From contig NZ_CP147918.1 of assembly GCF_039645975.1 (NCBI RefSeq), positions 1,488,001 through 1,552,000 on the forward strand: a stretch of 64,000 nucleotides of DNA, written 5' to 3'. The DNA comes from Sulfurimonas sp. HSL-1716 (GTDB lineage: Bacteria; Campylobacterota; Campylobacteria; Campylobacterales; Sulfurimonadaceae). Shown in pieces: positions 44,722 to 52,293 of the stretch. The position numbers were made by a program, and so were the translations under genes. The first letter of the stretch is position 1. Each line of letters opens with the position of its first letter. Below the pieces are notes generated by a model. The model worked only from the letters and a program-made list of their open reading frames with translations, did not search any database and was not told the DNA's origin.

Positions 44722-45120
44722 TTAGTTCGGTTCTCCTTCTTTTTGGGATTGCGAGAACAAGCTCTCTTTGGCTTTGTTCTCTCTGTGTTCACGGAGCCAT
44801 CTCAGCTCCTCTTGTACTTCATCGTATCCGTCCAGATCGTCAATGGCTTCGAGTTCGGCTTCGCGGCAGCCGTAAGTATGCCCCTCTTCTATAAAATGGA
44901 CTTCATATATGCGTATGACCTGAAGCCAGTCGCCGATATACTTGATATACCCCTCGGCTCCCGGCTGTACCAAAACAGCATCGGGCGCTTCAAAAGGATT
45001 CGATCCGTCGTTTCTGACGGGCTTGGTTATGCGTACCCGCTGTCCCAAACGAAAAACGGGAAGGATCTCGTCTTTAGTTGAAGCTGAGATTTGATTGGCT
45101 TGTGCATGCGTGAACGCCAT
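44722..45120 (-). CDS. nifZ: NifZ-family protein
   Basis: A 132-aa protein with the NifZ core: RLGQRVRITKPVRNDGSNPF, GAEGYIKYIGDWLQVIRIYE and EVHFIEEGHTYGCREAELE. NifZ helps P-cluster maturation on NifDK. An AGGAGG ribosome site precedes the ATG. The start overlaps nifW by 47 nt. The acidic C-terminal tail (about 30 aa) exceeds short family members. Confidence 0.88.
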   Translation of the reverse strand: MAFTHAQANQISASTKDEILPVFRLGQRVRITKPVRNDGSNPFEAPDAVLVQPGAEGYIKYIGDWLQVIRIYEVHFIEEGHTYGCREAELEAIDDLDGYDEVQEELRWLREHRENKAKESLFSQSQKEGEPN

Positions 45121-45451
45121 GGCTTACCTCCTCGATATCGTTACAGCTCATAGATGTAGAACATGTGCTGCAGGCGCTAGGTTTGCAAAACGTGTCCCAT
45201 ATTTCCGCAGCAGAGGGGGAGTAGCCGTTTTCAAAGTTCTTGTACACGCTGATCAGAGCGAACTTATAATACTCAAGTGTTTTTTCATCACTTCCCAGAT
45301 CATTCTCTTTGGCTTTGTTTATCATCTCTCCGTATTTTTTCATGATATGAAATCTTTTTACGTAAACCAAACGCTCATCGTACTCAAGGTCGAAAAAGTC
45401 AAAAAAATCTTCCGTATCGCTTAGCGATTCAAATTCCTGAAGTCTGCTCAT
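45074..45451 (-). CDS. nifW: Nitrogenase-stabilising protein NifW
   Basis: A 125-aa protein from the ATG at 45451 (GAGGAA upstream). Family landmarks: LSDTEDFFDFFDLEYDERLV, RFHIMKKY, then YKFALISVYKNFENGYSPSA. NifW binds the MoFe protein and guards against oxygen. It has an unusual Cys-rich tail (CKPSACSTCSTSMSCND) that other NifW proteins generally lack. First gene of its operon. Confidence 0.87.
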   Translation of the reverse strand: MSRLQEFESLSDTEDFFDFFDLEYDERLVYVKRFHIMKKYGEMINKAKENDLGSDEKTLEYYKFALISVYKNFENGYSPSAAEIWDTFCKPSACSTCSTSMSCNDIEEVSHGVHACTSQSNLSFN

Positions 45452-45484
45452 AATCAATTCCTCATACTCATTTACAGGTATAGA

Positions 45485-45500
45485 TGCAATTTCTACTCTT
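45485..45500 (-). promoter_or_regulatory. Sigma54-type promoter of nifW-nifZ-ferredoxin
   Basis: Minus strand AAGAGTAGAAATTGCAT: AG 45499/45498, GC 45487/45486, 10 nt apart. Predicted start near 45475. An ACATTTATGT stretch (45521-45530) lies about 50 bp upstream of that start. Confidence 0.6.
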
Positions 45501-45517
45501 GTTTAAATACACAAACA

Positions 45518-45531
45518 ACGACATTTATGTC
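45518..45531 (-). terminator. Hairpin after the flavodoxin gene
   Basis: CGACAT and ATGTCG form a 6-bp stem over a 2-4 nt loop just past the flavodoxin stop. On the minus strand it is followed by TTGTTTG, only weakly U-rich. Confidence 0.4.
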
Positions 45532-45544
45532 GCTTTTTCTGCGT

Positions 45545-46063
45545 TTAGATTCCCATCTCCCGTTTGATCTGTGCTGCCCACTCCGCGATTCTTTTTGCCG
45601 TAAGCTCCTTTTGGTTTATATCGTCTATCGCAAGTCCGCAGAACTTTCCGCCTCTTTCAGCATACGAATATTTGTAAGAGTACCCACTCGTAGAGGTATG
45701 ACCGAAATCGGTGTCTGCACCGAGATTGGAGAAGATATCTTTCATCTTTCCCAAAGCCGTGACAAACTCTTCAGGGTGGCTTTTTTGATCGCCCGCACCG
45801 AAAAATGCCGCTTTTTTGCCGCTGAAGTCAGGCTCCTCGTTTTGCATCTCGTAAAGCGGATCTACCCAGTCTCGCTGAGGATCGCCCTGTCCCCAAGTGG
45901 ATGAACCGATGAGCAGAACGTCAAACTCTTCAAACTGCTCCAGATCATCGTAATCTTCTTCCATATTGATAAGTTCCGCATCCTCCAAGAGTCCCTCCAG
46001 CATCTGCGCCGCACTCAGTGTGACTCCGCCGCTGCTTCCTACAAATATGCCTACTTTTGCCAT
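45545..46063 (-). CDS. nifF: Flavodoxin (NifF-type)
   Basis: A 172-aa flavodoxin from the ATG at 46063, which follows AAGGAGAT. FMN-binding GIFVGSSGGVTLSAA, the SSTWGQGDPQRDW loop and FFGAGDQKSHPE segment show it is a long-chain flavodoxin. It donates low-potential electrons to NifH. The phosphate loop has SSGG instead of the usual S/T-x-T-G-N-T. Last gene of nifE-N-X-DUF269-nifF. Confidence 0.88.
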   Translation of the reverse strand: MAKVGIFVGSSGGVTLSAAQMLEGLLEDAELINMEEDYDDLEQFEEFDVLLIGSSTWGQGDPQRDWVDPLYEMQNEEPDFSGKKAAFFGAGDQKSHPEEFVTALGKMKDIFSNLGADTDFGHTSTSGYSYKYSYAERGGKFCGLAIDDINQKELTAKRIAEWAAQIKREMGI

Positions 46064-46073
46064 TTTTATCTCC

Positions 46074-46517
46074 TTATATACATGGTTTAAATTTATTGTA
46101 GATCTCAAATGAAGCGTTTAAATACTTCTCGCCCTCTTCGTAGAGCTTTTCCAAAGTCCTGAAACTAAAACGGTGAGCGTCTTTGAAATATTTATCCACC
46201 AGCACTATTTTGTCTGCTATGACGATACAGCGTCCGAATCCTTCATGACTCATCTCCATCACGACATTGCACATGACTCCCGTTTTGCGTTCGAACTGAA
46301 GCGCGACGGCTTTAAATATCATCTTGATCTCGCCGATAAGCATCTCGTCTATATCAGCGATGATGGGGATCTGTTTGAGATCCTCTTTTGTCTTGACATA
46401 TTTTTTAGCGAGCAGCTCCTCGTCGCTCATTTTTGCCCAGCTGCCAAACTGATCCGTCGCTCTTAGCTGACGTATCAGCTCCTGTGTAAACGCATTAAAC
46501 TCCATTACTTCACTCAT
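46074..46517 (-). CDS. NifX-associated DUF269 protein
   Basis: A 147-aa protein with the DUF269 pattern: FTQELIRQLRATDQFGSWA, ADIDEMLIGEIKMIFKAVAL and GRCIVIADKIVLVDKYFKDA (RFSFRTLEKLYEEG after it). Members always sit after nifX and are thought to help FeMo-cofactor assembly, mechanism unknown. AAGGAG precedes the ATG. Confidence 0.88.
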   Translation of the reverse strand: MSEVMEFNAFTQELIRQLRATDQFGSWAKMSDEELLAKKYVKTKEDLKQIPIIADIDEMLIGEIKMIFKAVALQFERKTGVMCNVVMEMSHEGFGRCIVIADKIVLVDKYFKDAHRFSFRTLEKLYEEGEKYLNASFEIYNKFKPCI

Positions 46518-46527
46518 CTTTTTCTCC

Positions 46528-46983
46528 TTATTCTACCGTCCAGCGCTCCAGGCGCGGGTCGTTTTTTGTCTGTATGTTCATAGCTTTTTTAACCCAAGGC
46601 GGAGGATTGTTCTTTAGCATGACGACCAGCTCTTTTAAAATATCTTCGATCGCTCGGGGTTCTTGAACTTTCATTGGGTTTATGCCGCTGCGGATCACTT
46701 TGGCCGCCGCCGTTCCGCCGATGGATTCGCAGTACATGATGTTGATCCCTTTGAGCGCTTTGACCTTAAAATCGGTCTTGTCGTCGCCCTCCATATCTTC
46801 CGTGTCCGTTTTGACGACTTCGCTCAGCTCAAAACCCTCTTTTGAGACTTTATAGACGACGAACTCTTTGGCACCGCCGAAGTGCGCGTTGACACTCTGC
46901 ATATCTTTTGTGGCAAATGCCACTTTTATCGCGTTTTCTAAAGGACTGCTTCCCTCGACAGTTATTTTTGTACTTTCACCCAT
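46528..46983 (-). CDS. nifX: NifX, FeMo-cofactor precursor carrier
   Basis: A 151-aa NifX: KVAFATKDMQSVNAHFGGA at the start of the cofactor-binding domain, then CESIGGTAAAKVIRSGINPM and PRAIEDILKELVVML. It binds NifB-co and FeMo-co intermediates. The gap of about 100 nt to nifN contains a TGACTC-GAAA-GAGTCA hairpin. Confidence 0.9.
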   Translation of the reverse strand: MGESTKITVEGSSPLENAIKVAFATKDMQSVNAHFGGAKEFVVYKVSKEGFELSEVVKTDTEDMEGDDKTDFKVKALKGINIMYCESIGGTAAAKVIRSGINPMKVQEPRAIEDILKELVVMLKNNPPPWVKKAMNIQTKNDPRLERWTVE

Positions 46984-47017
46984 GATGCTTTACCTTTTTA
47001 TTTAATTTAATCGCAAT

Positions 47018-47032
47018 CCGAGCAAAGCCCGG
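47018..47032. other. GC-rich hairpin in the nifN-nifX gap
   Basis: CCGAGCAAAGCCCGG can fold with an AAA loop and one mismatch. A very similar element (GGAGCAAAGCC) occurs in the nifH-nifD spacer at 61698-61717. Confidence 0.4.
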
Positions 47033-47065
47033 CTTACTTTCGCTAGCCGCTAAGGCACTGAAGCT

Positions 47066-47081
47066 TGACTCTTTCGAGTCA
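47066..47081 (-). other. Tetraloop hairpin in the nifN-nifX gap
   Basis: Minus strand TGACTC-GAAA-GAGTCA: a perfect 6-bp stem with a GAAA tetraloop, just after the nifN stop. Probably processing or mRNA stabilisation rather than termination (no T-run). Confidence 0.5.
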
Positions 47082-47087
47082 GAACTA

Positions 47088-48404
47088 TTATGTATAATGC
47101 TTCACTTCACGAAGTTTATTTGCAACTTCAAAAAGAAAATAGGTGCTTCCTTCATAAAGCTGATCGTTTTTAAGCTGGTTGCCCAGCTCTTCATAGTTTG
47201 GAAACCCTCTTAGGATCAAACCCGTGTGTTTTTTTTGTGAGTGCAATATCCGTTCTGCATGAAAGTTGCCGATGACGAGGTCGGCGTCTTTAAAGTATTC
47301 TTGTGCGTCTTCAAGGTCGCCGACAAAGACGTTTTTTGCTTTTATCGTTTTTAAAACCGGACTGTAAACGGTCGCAATCACCGCGTTTACGGTGCCTCCT
47401 GCGCTTTGAAGCGTTTCGCATATGCCCGCGCACATATCGGGCTCGCCGGTGATGACGAAAGTTGACGAGCCGATGAGAAAATGGCTGTCGAGCATAGCAT
47501 CTTGAAGTCTTCCTCTCCAGCGTTTTAACAGCGGAGTCGGATCGATCTGTCTGATTTTCATCAATGAAGCGACAAAATTGTCGTTCATAGAGAGTCCCAT
47601 GAGATGATCGAAATGCAGATGCGTTATGTTCGGATTCTTTTTTAAAAGTGCTTCGGCAGCGATCTTCATCGAACTGCCCAGAGTGATGACGGTCGAACAA
47701 CTTGCAAGCTCTCTGATATCCTCAATACCGATAGCACCCGTGCCGAGTTTTCCCTGCCCATCGCTGAGACAGCCGTCAAGAGAAGTGGACAGATCGGGAA
47801 GAGCCAGGGTATGAAAACCGAAACTTTCACAGCACTCTTTTACTTTTTCTATTTCCGCCGGCTGTATGCTTACATGCGGAAGCAGCAGAAGCTTGTTTGG
47901 TTTTACATCCTCTACAGCCACTGTGTGCTGCTGTATCAGCGCCTTTGCAGTAAGAGCCCATCCGCTCTCCATACCGCCTTCAAAATCAGGTGTGTTCACA
48001 TAGCAGTAGGGTATCTCCACATGCGTGCCTATGCTTCTTACGTCATCGCCTTTTGTCTCCGTGAGCCCCGTCGTATGCAGCCCGATAAGTTCAGGCTTCA
48101 TGGAAGAGTTCTTTTGGGTGATGTTCTCGATCGACATCAAAACGGAATAATCTCCGCCGTCTAAAACCGCCGTTATGTCACTTACGGATGTATTGTACAT
48201 GGCGATGGGTTCGTTAAAATGGCGTGTAAAGAATACCTTTGTGTACGAGGCGCATCCTTGCGATGCATGCATCAGCGGAAGGCAGTTCCTTATCCCCATA
48301 AATGCAAGTGCCGCACCCATAGGCTGAGAGTGTTTTATAGGGTTTACCTGAAGCGGTTTGTGTTCGTGTCTGCTTAGCTCTATATTTTTTTGTGCTTCCA
48401 TCAT
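47088..48404 (-). CDS. nifN: Nitrogenase cofactor scaffold NifN
   Basis: A 438-aa NifK paralogue started at the ATG that overlaps the nifE stop (start codon at 48404). Features: LQVNPIKHSQPMGAALAF, MHASQGCASYTKVFFTRHFNEP and a central Rossmann-like series of domains. With NifE it makes the scaffold on which FeMo-cofactor is completed before transfer to NifD. Confidence 0.92.
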   Translation of the reverse strand: MMEAQKNIELSRHEHKPLQVNPIKHSQPMGAALAFMGIRNCLPLMHASQGCASYTKVFFTRHFNEPIAMYNTSVSDITAVLDGGDYSVLMSIENITQKNSSMKPELIGLHTTGLTETKGDDVRSIGTHVEIPYCYVNTPDFEGGMESGWALTAKALIQQHTVAVEDVKPNKLLLLPHVSIQPAEIEKVKECCESFGFHTLALPDLSTSLDGCLSDGQGKLGTGAIGIEDIRELASCSTVITLGSSMKIAAEALLKKNPNITHLHFDHLMGLSMNDNFVASLMKIRQIDPTPLLKRWRGRLQDAMLDSHFLIGSSTFVITGEPDMCAGICETLQSAGGTVNAVIATVYSPVLKTIKAKNVFVGDLEDAQEYFKDADLVIGNFHAERILHSQKKHTGLILRGFPNYEELGNQLKNDQLYEGSTYFLFEVANKLREVKHYT

Positions 48405-49762
48405 TCGGCCTCCCACGGCGCTTTTTTAGATACGTTTGCAAAGACCGGGTTGTTAAACGCATGTTTGAGGTCCTCTGCAAGATTGAGCAGTCCGCCGTAA
48501 CCGCCGTAGCTCACTTTTTTCTCCTGATTCACGTCGATGAACGATATCTTTTTCTTGATGGCGGTGTAGAGGCTTCGGCCTCCCGCAAGCAGTATGTGCG
48601 CACCTCTTTCATCAATCGCTTTTGCCTGTTCGCTTGCGGGGGCTTTCATGAGCAGTCCGTTCTCGCCGAGGTACTCTCTTGCTTTTGCGATGTCGTCTTC
48701 GGTGGATTTGCGGATGGAAGTGGCTACCACTTCTATGCCGAGGTCTTGAAGTCCCGATGCGATGGACCAAGCCTTGTTTCCACCCGTATTGAGCACCGCT
48801 TTTTTACCTGCAAAAAGTGCCTTGTACTCCTGCAAAGCCTCTTCAAGTTTCGCCTCTTCTTGGGCTATCACCTCTTTTGCTTTTTTGATGAGCGCCTCAT
48901 CACCCAGAGCTTTTACTATCTCCATGATCGCAAAGGTCGTATCGCGTTTTCCGTAGAACGATACGGATACCCAAGGGATACCGTAGTTTTCCTGCATCTT
49001 TCTGCAAAGCGTGATAAGCGATTTCGCACAGACGATGACATTGAGTTTCGCACGGTGCGCACACCTTATGTCTCCCACGCGTCCGTCACCGCTGAGCGAG
49101 CTGAGCACCCTGATGCCTATCTTTTCAAAGATGGGAAGATACTGCCACATGTCGCCCGTTACGTTGTAATCTCCTATGAGGTTGATGTCATAGGGCGTCG
49201 TAAATTCCGGTTCTTTCGTGCCTATGAGATTTTCGAGTACCGCTTCGCCCGCAAGACGCGAACCGAGGTTCTTTCCGCCTACAAAACCGGGTGCATGCAC
49301 GGGAACTACGGGGATGCCGTGCTTCTCGCTTGCCAGTTTGCATGTCATATCGATATCATCGCCCACCAGCGCGGTCACACAAGTGGAGTAGACAAAGACC
49401 GCTTCTGGTTTGTAGTTTTGCATAATATAGTCGATGGAATCGGCGAGTCTTTTATCACCTCCGAATATAACGTCGTTTGTAGTGATGCCCGTGGTAAAAC
49501 CCATCACGGTATGGTCGCGCCCCTCATAAGAGGTAAGCGTCTCCCTCGTCTCCCATGAAGCTCCCAGACAGGTCTGAGGGCCGTGGACTAAGTGGATTGC
49601 ATCGGCGTAGGGAAAAAGGGAGATCTGCGCACCGTCAAATGCGCATCCTCCCGCTGCGAGTCCCGGCTTTGGTTTGTCGCAGCCTTCACCCTTTTTTTTA
49701 TCTTTGTTGTGCGAGCAGGCACTTTCGTTCATCAGCTCTTTTATCTTTGCACGGTTGACCAT
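48401..49762 (-). CDS. nifE: Nitrogenase cofactor scaffold NifE
   Basis: A 453-aa NifD paralogue from the ATG at 49762, which has AAGGAG 7 nt upstream. CAFDGAQISLFPYADAIHLVHG with the P-cluster-like Cys, STCVTALVGDDID and the substrate-binding Cys and His regions toward the C-terminus are present. The N-terminal stretch has a Cys-His-Lys-rich insert (SACSHNKDKKKGEGC). First gene of nifE-N-X-DUF269-nifF. Confidence 0.92.
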   Translation of the reverse strand: MVNRAKIKELMNESACSHNKDKKKGEGCDKPKPGLAAGGCAFDGAQISLFPYADAIHLVHGPQTCLGASWETRETLTSYEGRDHTVMGFTTGITTNDVIFGGDKRLADSIDYIMQNYKPEAVFVYSTCVTALVGDDIDMTCKLASEKHGIPVVPVHAPGFVGGKNLGSRLAGEAVLENLIGTKEPEFTTPYDINLIGDYNVTGDMWQYLPIFEKIGIRVLSSLSGDGRVGDIRCAHRAKLNVIVCAKSLITLCRKMQENYGIPWVSVSFYGKRDTTFAIMEIVKALGDEALIKKAKEVIAQEEAKLEEALQEYKALFAGKKAVLNTGGNKAWSIASGLQDLGIEVVATSIRKSTEDDIAKAREYLGENGLLMKAPASEQAKAIDERGAHILLAGGRSLYTAIKKKISFIDVNQEKKVSYGGYGGLLNLAEDLKHAFNNPVFANVSKKAPWEAE

Positions 49763-49796
49763 AAAACACTCCTTTGGAGTCAATTACTTCACCTTG

Positions 49797-49813
49797 TGCA
49801 ACTTTTGTTCGAG
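49797..49813 (-). promoter_or_regulatory. Sigma54-type promoter of nifE operon
   Basis: Minus strand CTCGAACAAAAGTTGCAC: CG 49812/49811, GC 49799/49798 spacing fits with AAC at the -24 side. Predicted start near 49787, about 25 nt before the ATG. Confidence 0.6.
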
Positions 49814-49823
49814 ATGCAAGTAC

Positions 49824-49840
49824 TTGGTATGCAATATGCA
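49824..49840 (+). promoter_or_regulatory. Sigma54-type promoter of bacteriohemerythrin
   Basis: TTGGTATGCAATATGCA: GG 49826-49827, GC 49838-49839, 10 nt apart. Divergent from the nifE promoter and only 11 nt away. A TATAAT box at 49845-49850 could alternatively act as a sigma70 element. Confidence 0.6.
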
Positions 49841-49865
49841 TCCGGTATAATAAAAAGAGAACACC

Positions 49866-50246
49866 ATGAACGAAGACCTGCATGTGAACATACCCCTTAT
49901 GGATGAAAAGCATGAGGAGTTCTTAACGCTCCTCTCAAATATCCGCTCCTGCGAAAAAAATGAGTTTCTGCCTCTTTTTAAAGAGATGATCGAGCATACG
50001 AAAGAACACTTTGCTTTTGAAGAGGAGTTGATGAAGAAGTATGAGTTCTATGCAAAAGGGGAGCATCTCGACGAACACAAGAACCTGCTTGGCGAGATGG
50101 AGTATTTTTATGAGAAGGCGCAGAAACTGCCTGTGTTTGGAAAATCCTACATAGACGACTACGCATACGACAAGTTCAGACGCCACATCATCAACATCGA
50201 CTCGCAGCTTGCGATGTTCTTTAAAGAGAGAGGCATAGAGTTATGA
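49866..50246 (+). CDS. Bacteriohemerythrin
   Basis: A 126-aa four-helix O2-binding protein. Iron ligands visible: IPLMDEKHEEF (His near 18), EHTKEHFAFEEELM (two His with Glu, near 46-53), and HLDEHKNLL (near 73) with a later RRHIINID. Binds O2 at a di-iron centre and can deliver or sequester oxygen. Its place divergent from nifE with a sigma54-like promoter suggests oxygen handling during nitrogen fixation. Confidence 0.88.
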   Translation: MNEDLHVNIPLMDEKHEEFLTLLSNIRSCEKNEFLPLFKEMIEHTKEHFAFEEELMKKYEFYAKGEHLDEHKNLLGEMEYFYEKAQKLPVFGKSYIDDYAYDKFRRHIINIDSQLAMFFKERGIEL

Positions 50247-50251
50247 AAAGC

Positions 50252-50267
50252 TGGTCTGAGAATTGCA
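50252..50267 (+). promoter_or_regulatory. Sigma54-type promoter of cowN
   Basis: TGGTCTGAGAATTGCAT: GG 50253-50254, GC 50265-50266, 10 nt apart. Predicted start near 50278, about 24 nt before the TTG start. Confidence 0.65.
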
Positions 50268-50301
50268 TCTTTTTTTTATATGATCTCATAAAGGAATCTC
50301 T

Positions 50302-50601
50302 TTGAGTAAAAAAGACAGGTATATCACATTTGAAAACATCGACTGCTATAACGACGCCAAAGCGGTCTTGGACGCCATGTACGAGCTTTTTTCGCTAAAG
50401 CCAGAATCTAAAAACGAGTTTTGGGAAAGGTTTGAGACGAAACTGCCGCAAGACTATGCGAACAACCCGCTTGACGATCTGGGCAGGGACACACTTTATC
50501 AGGTCTGCTCGAACGTATTTTACATCGAAGAGCTTTTTGAGACATACGAGTTTGAAAAAGGATTGAGGTTTTTACAGACGGCGGAGTTCGACTGCTGTTA
50601 A
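50302..50601 (+). CDS. cowN: CowN, CO-tolerance factor for nitrogenase
   Basis: A 99-aa protein from a TTG start with AAGGA 9 nt upstream. Family landmarks: DRYITFENIDCYNDAKAVLD, NEFWERFETKL, and the terminal IEELFETYEFEKGLRFL ending in CC. CowN protects the Mo-nitrogenase from carbon monoxide inhibition in proteobacteria. Identification is from the pattern and length; moderately sure. Confidence 0.8.
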   Translation: MSKKDRYITFENIDCYNDAKAVLDAMYELFSLKPESKNEFWERFETKLPQDYANNPLDDLGRDTLYQVCSNVFYIEELFETYEFEKGLRFLQTAEFDCC

Positions 50602-50607
50602 CAATAG

Positions 50608-50647
50608 GGGATCGTATGTAAACTTGTTTTTGTTTATCTATGATCCC
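50608..50647. terminator. Bidirectional terminator-like hairpin after cowN
   Basis: GGGATC (50608-50613) and GATCCC (50642-50647) start a long imperfect stem with A/T-rich inner pairs. It lies between the convergent cowN and the 51-aa gene. Confidence 0.5.
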
Positions 50648-50666
50648 GTCTTAGCGCATTTCAAGA

Positions 50667-50822
50667 TCAGCTCCAGATGATCTCTTCGATCAACTCCGTG
50701 ACCGTTTCGATACAATCATACTCTTCGTTATATTTCAGATGTTCCGCATCGCACTCGTCAAAGTGGTGTATGTAATGATTGAAACTAAAATCTTCGAACT
50801 CTATGATATCGCTTTCACACAT
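50667..50822 (-). CDS. 51-aa acidic protein of unknown function, sigma54-driven
   Basis: ATG at 50822 with AAGGAGAT 5 nt upstream, ending at TGA (50667-50669). The product is MCESDIIEFEDFSFNHYIHH, continuing FDECDAEHLKYNEEYDCIET and ending EEIIWS. It is very acidic, with three Cys and four His, but I recognise no family. A near-ideal sigma54 promoter lies about 82 nt upstream. The strong ribosome site plus this promoter make it a probable real gene. It is convergent with cowN. Confidence 0.65.
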   Translation of the reverse strand: MCESDIIEFEDFSFNHYIHHFDECDAEHLKYNEEYDCIETVTELIEEIIWS

Positions 50823-50903
50823 CTTATCTCCTTTTTTGAGGGCGTCTGCCCTTTTCTAATAGGATATTTACATAAAGCGTTCCCTAAAGAACATAAGAAA
50901 ATA

Positions 50904-50920
50904 TGCAATTAACATACCAA
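50904..50920 (-). promoter_or_regulatory. Sigma54-type promoter of the 51-aa gene
   Basis: Minus strand TTGGTATGTTAATTGCAT: GG 50918/50917, GC 50906/50905, 10 nt apart; both elements are near consensus. Predicted start near 50893, about 70 nt before the ATG. Confidence 0.7.
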
Positions 50921-50933
50921 AAATACAAAAACG

Positions 50934-50947
50934 CGACAAAATTGTCG
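50934..50947 (-). terminator. Terminator of ald
   Basis: CGACA and TGTCG pair around ATTT 13 nt after the ald stop (minus strand), followed by CGTTTTTGTATTTTT. Confidence 0.7.
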
Positions 50948-50959
50948 TGTTTTAGGAGT

Positions 50960-52060
50960 TTATACGAAAGTTTTACTACTTATGCCGTGAGCATCGCCGA
51001 CAGCTTTGTTGTAGAGTACGCCGTCATACGTGTTGAGCGAACTTATCATCACGGGCACTTCTTTGCAGACGTTTTGTGCTCCATAGCGGGCCAACGCCTT
51101 TACATACTTCAGCGTCGCATTTGTGAGTGCGTATGTCGATGTGTGCGGGTAGGCTCCTGGCATATTGCTCACGCAGTAATGCACGATTCCCTCTTTTATG
51201 AATGTCGGATGAGTGTGGGTAGTGGGATGAGAAGTCTCGAAGCATCCGCCCTGATCTATCGAAACATCGACAAGGACGCTGCCTTTTTTCATAAGACAGA
51301 GCATCTCTTTTGTGATAAGCTTGGGTGTTTTTGCACCGTGGATAAGTACTGTTCCCACGACAATGTCGCAATGAGGCAGCAGATCTTTGATGGTCTGATG
51401 CGAACTGTAAAGCGTAGCGACGTTGGAGGGCATTACGTCATTTAGATAATGCAGACGTTCCATGTTTATGTCTACGATGGTCACATCAGCACCCAAACCA
51501 GCGGCAACCTCGGCAGCGGCTTTTCCAGCGACGCCTCCGCCGAGTATCATCACTTTGGCTTTATGCGTTCCAACAACCCCGCCTGCAAGCAGACCGCTGC
51601 CGCCGTGATACTTTCCGAGATGCACGCTTCCCATGAGAGAGGCCATCTTCCCAGCCACTTCGCTCATCGGCTCCAGCAGCGGCAGATTCCCGTTTACCTC
51701 CAGTGTTTCGTACGAAAAAGCTCTTATCTTTTTCTCCAGCAAGAACTCCGTCTGCACTCTGTCCGCCGCCAGATGAAGATATGTGAAAAGTATCTGTTTT
51801 TCTTTAAAAAGACCGTACTCCGAAGGAATCGGCTCTTTTACTTTGACTATCATGTCCGCCGACCTGAAAAGCTCTGCGGCGTCACTTAAAAGCACCGCTC
51901 CCGCTTTTTCATACTCCGCGTCGCTAAAACCGCTTCCTTCGCCGGCACCGTTTTGGACATAAAGAGTATGCCCCTCTTTAATGAGTTCTGCCGCGCCCGC
52001 AGGCGTAACCGACACGCGGTACTCATCCGTTTTTATCTCTTTTGGTACACCGATAATCAT
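50960..52060 (-). CDS. ald: Alanine dehydrogenase
   Basis: A 366-aa NAD-dependent dehydrogenase. IGVPKEIKTDEYRVSVTPAG at the start, KVKEPIPSEYGLFKEKQILF with the substrate Lys region, and the NAD-binding GGGVAGKAAAEVAAGLGADV (near 170-190). Interconverts alanine and pyruvate plus ammonia, so it can assimilate ammonia or feed on alanine. AGGAG precedes the ATG. Confidence 0.93.
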   Translation of the reverse strand: MIIGVPKEIKTDEYRVSVTPAGAAELIKEGHTLYVQNGAGEGSGFSDAEYEKAGAVLLSDAAELFRSADMIVKVKEPIPSEYGLFKEKQILFTYLHLAADRVQTEFLLEKKIRAFSYETLEVNGNLPLLEPMSEVAGKMASLMGSVHLGKYHGGSGLLAGGVVGTHKAKVMILGGGVAGKAAAEVAAGLGADVTIVDINMERLHYLNDVMPSNVATLYSSHQTIKDLLPHCDIVVGTVLIHGAKTPKLITKEMLCLMKKGSVLVDVSIDQGGCFETSHPTTHTHPTFIKEGIVHYCVSNMPGAYPHTSTYALTNATLKYVKALARYGAQNVCKEVPVMISSLNTYDGVLYNKAVGDAHGISSKTFV

Positions 52061-52293
52061 CTTTTTTCTCCTGCTGCAACGGCAAAATCATCATCAATCT
52101 CGACTACTTTTAGTCCACGCATGCTTTTTATACTTCTATGATATTGCATTATCTTGCCTTTTTTATTTTAAGATTTCTATTAACTCATCTTGTTAAGCCG
52201 TACATTGAAAAGTTAATCTAAAACTTTCATCCTCTCCTAAAGCATCTGTGATTACAATGTAAAAAGTCCTTATTCTCTTTTCAAGGAGAGGCC

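Noticed and set aside
52057-52122. 21-codon ORF (MRGLKVVEIDDDFAVAAGEKR) overlapping the ald start
   Set aside because: It has no ribosome site; the AGGAG inside it clearly serves ald, so the ORF is probably incidental.
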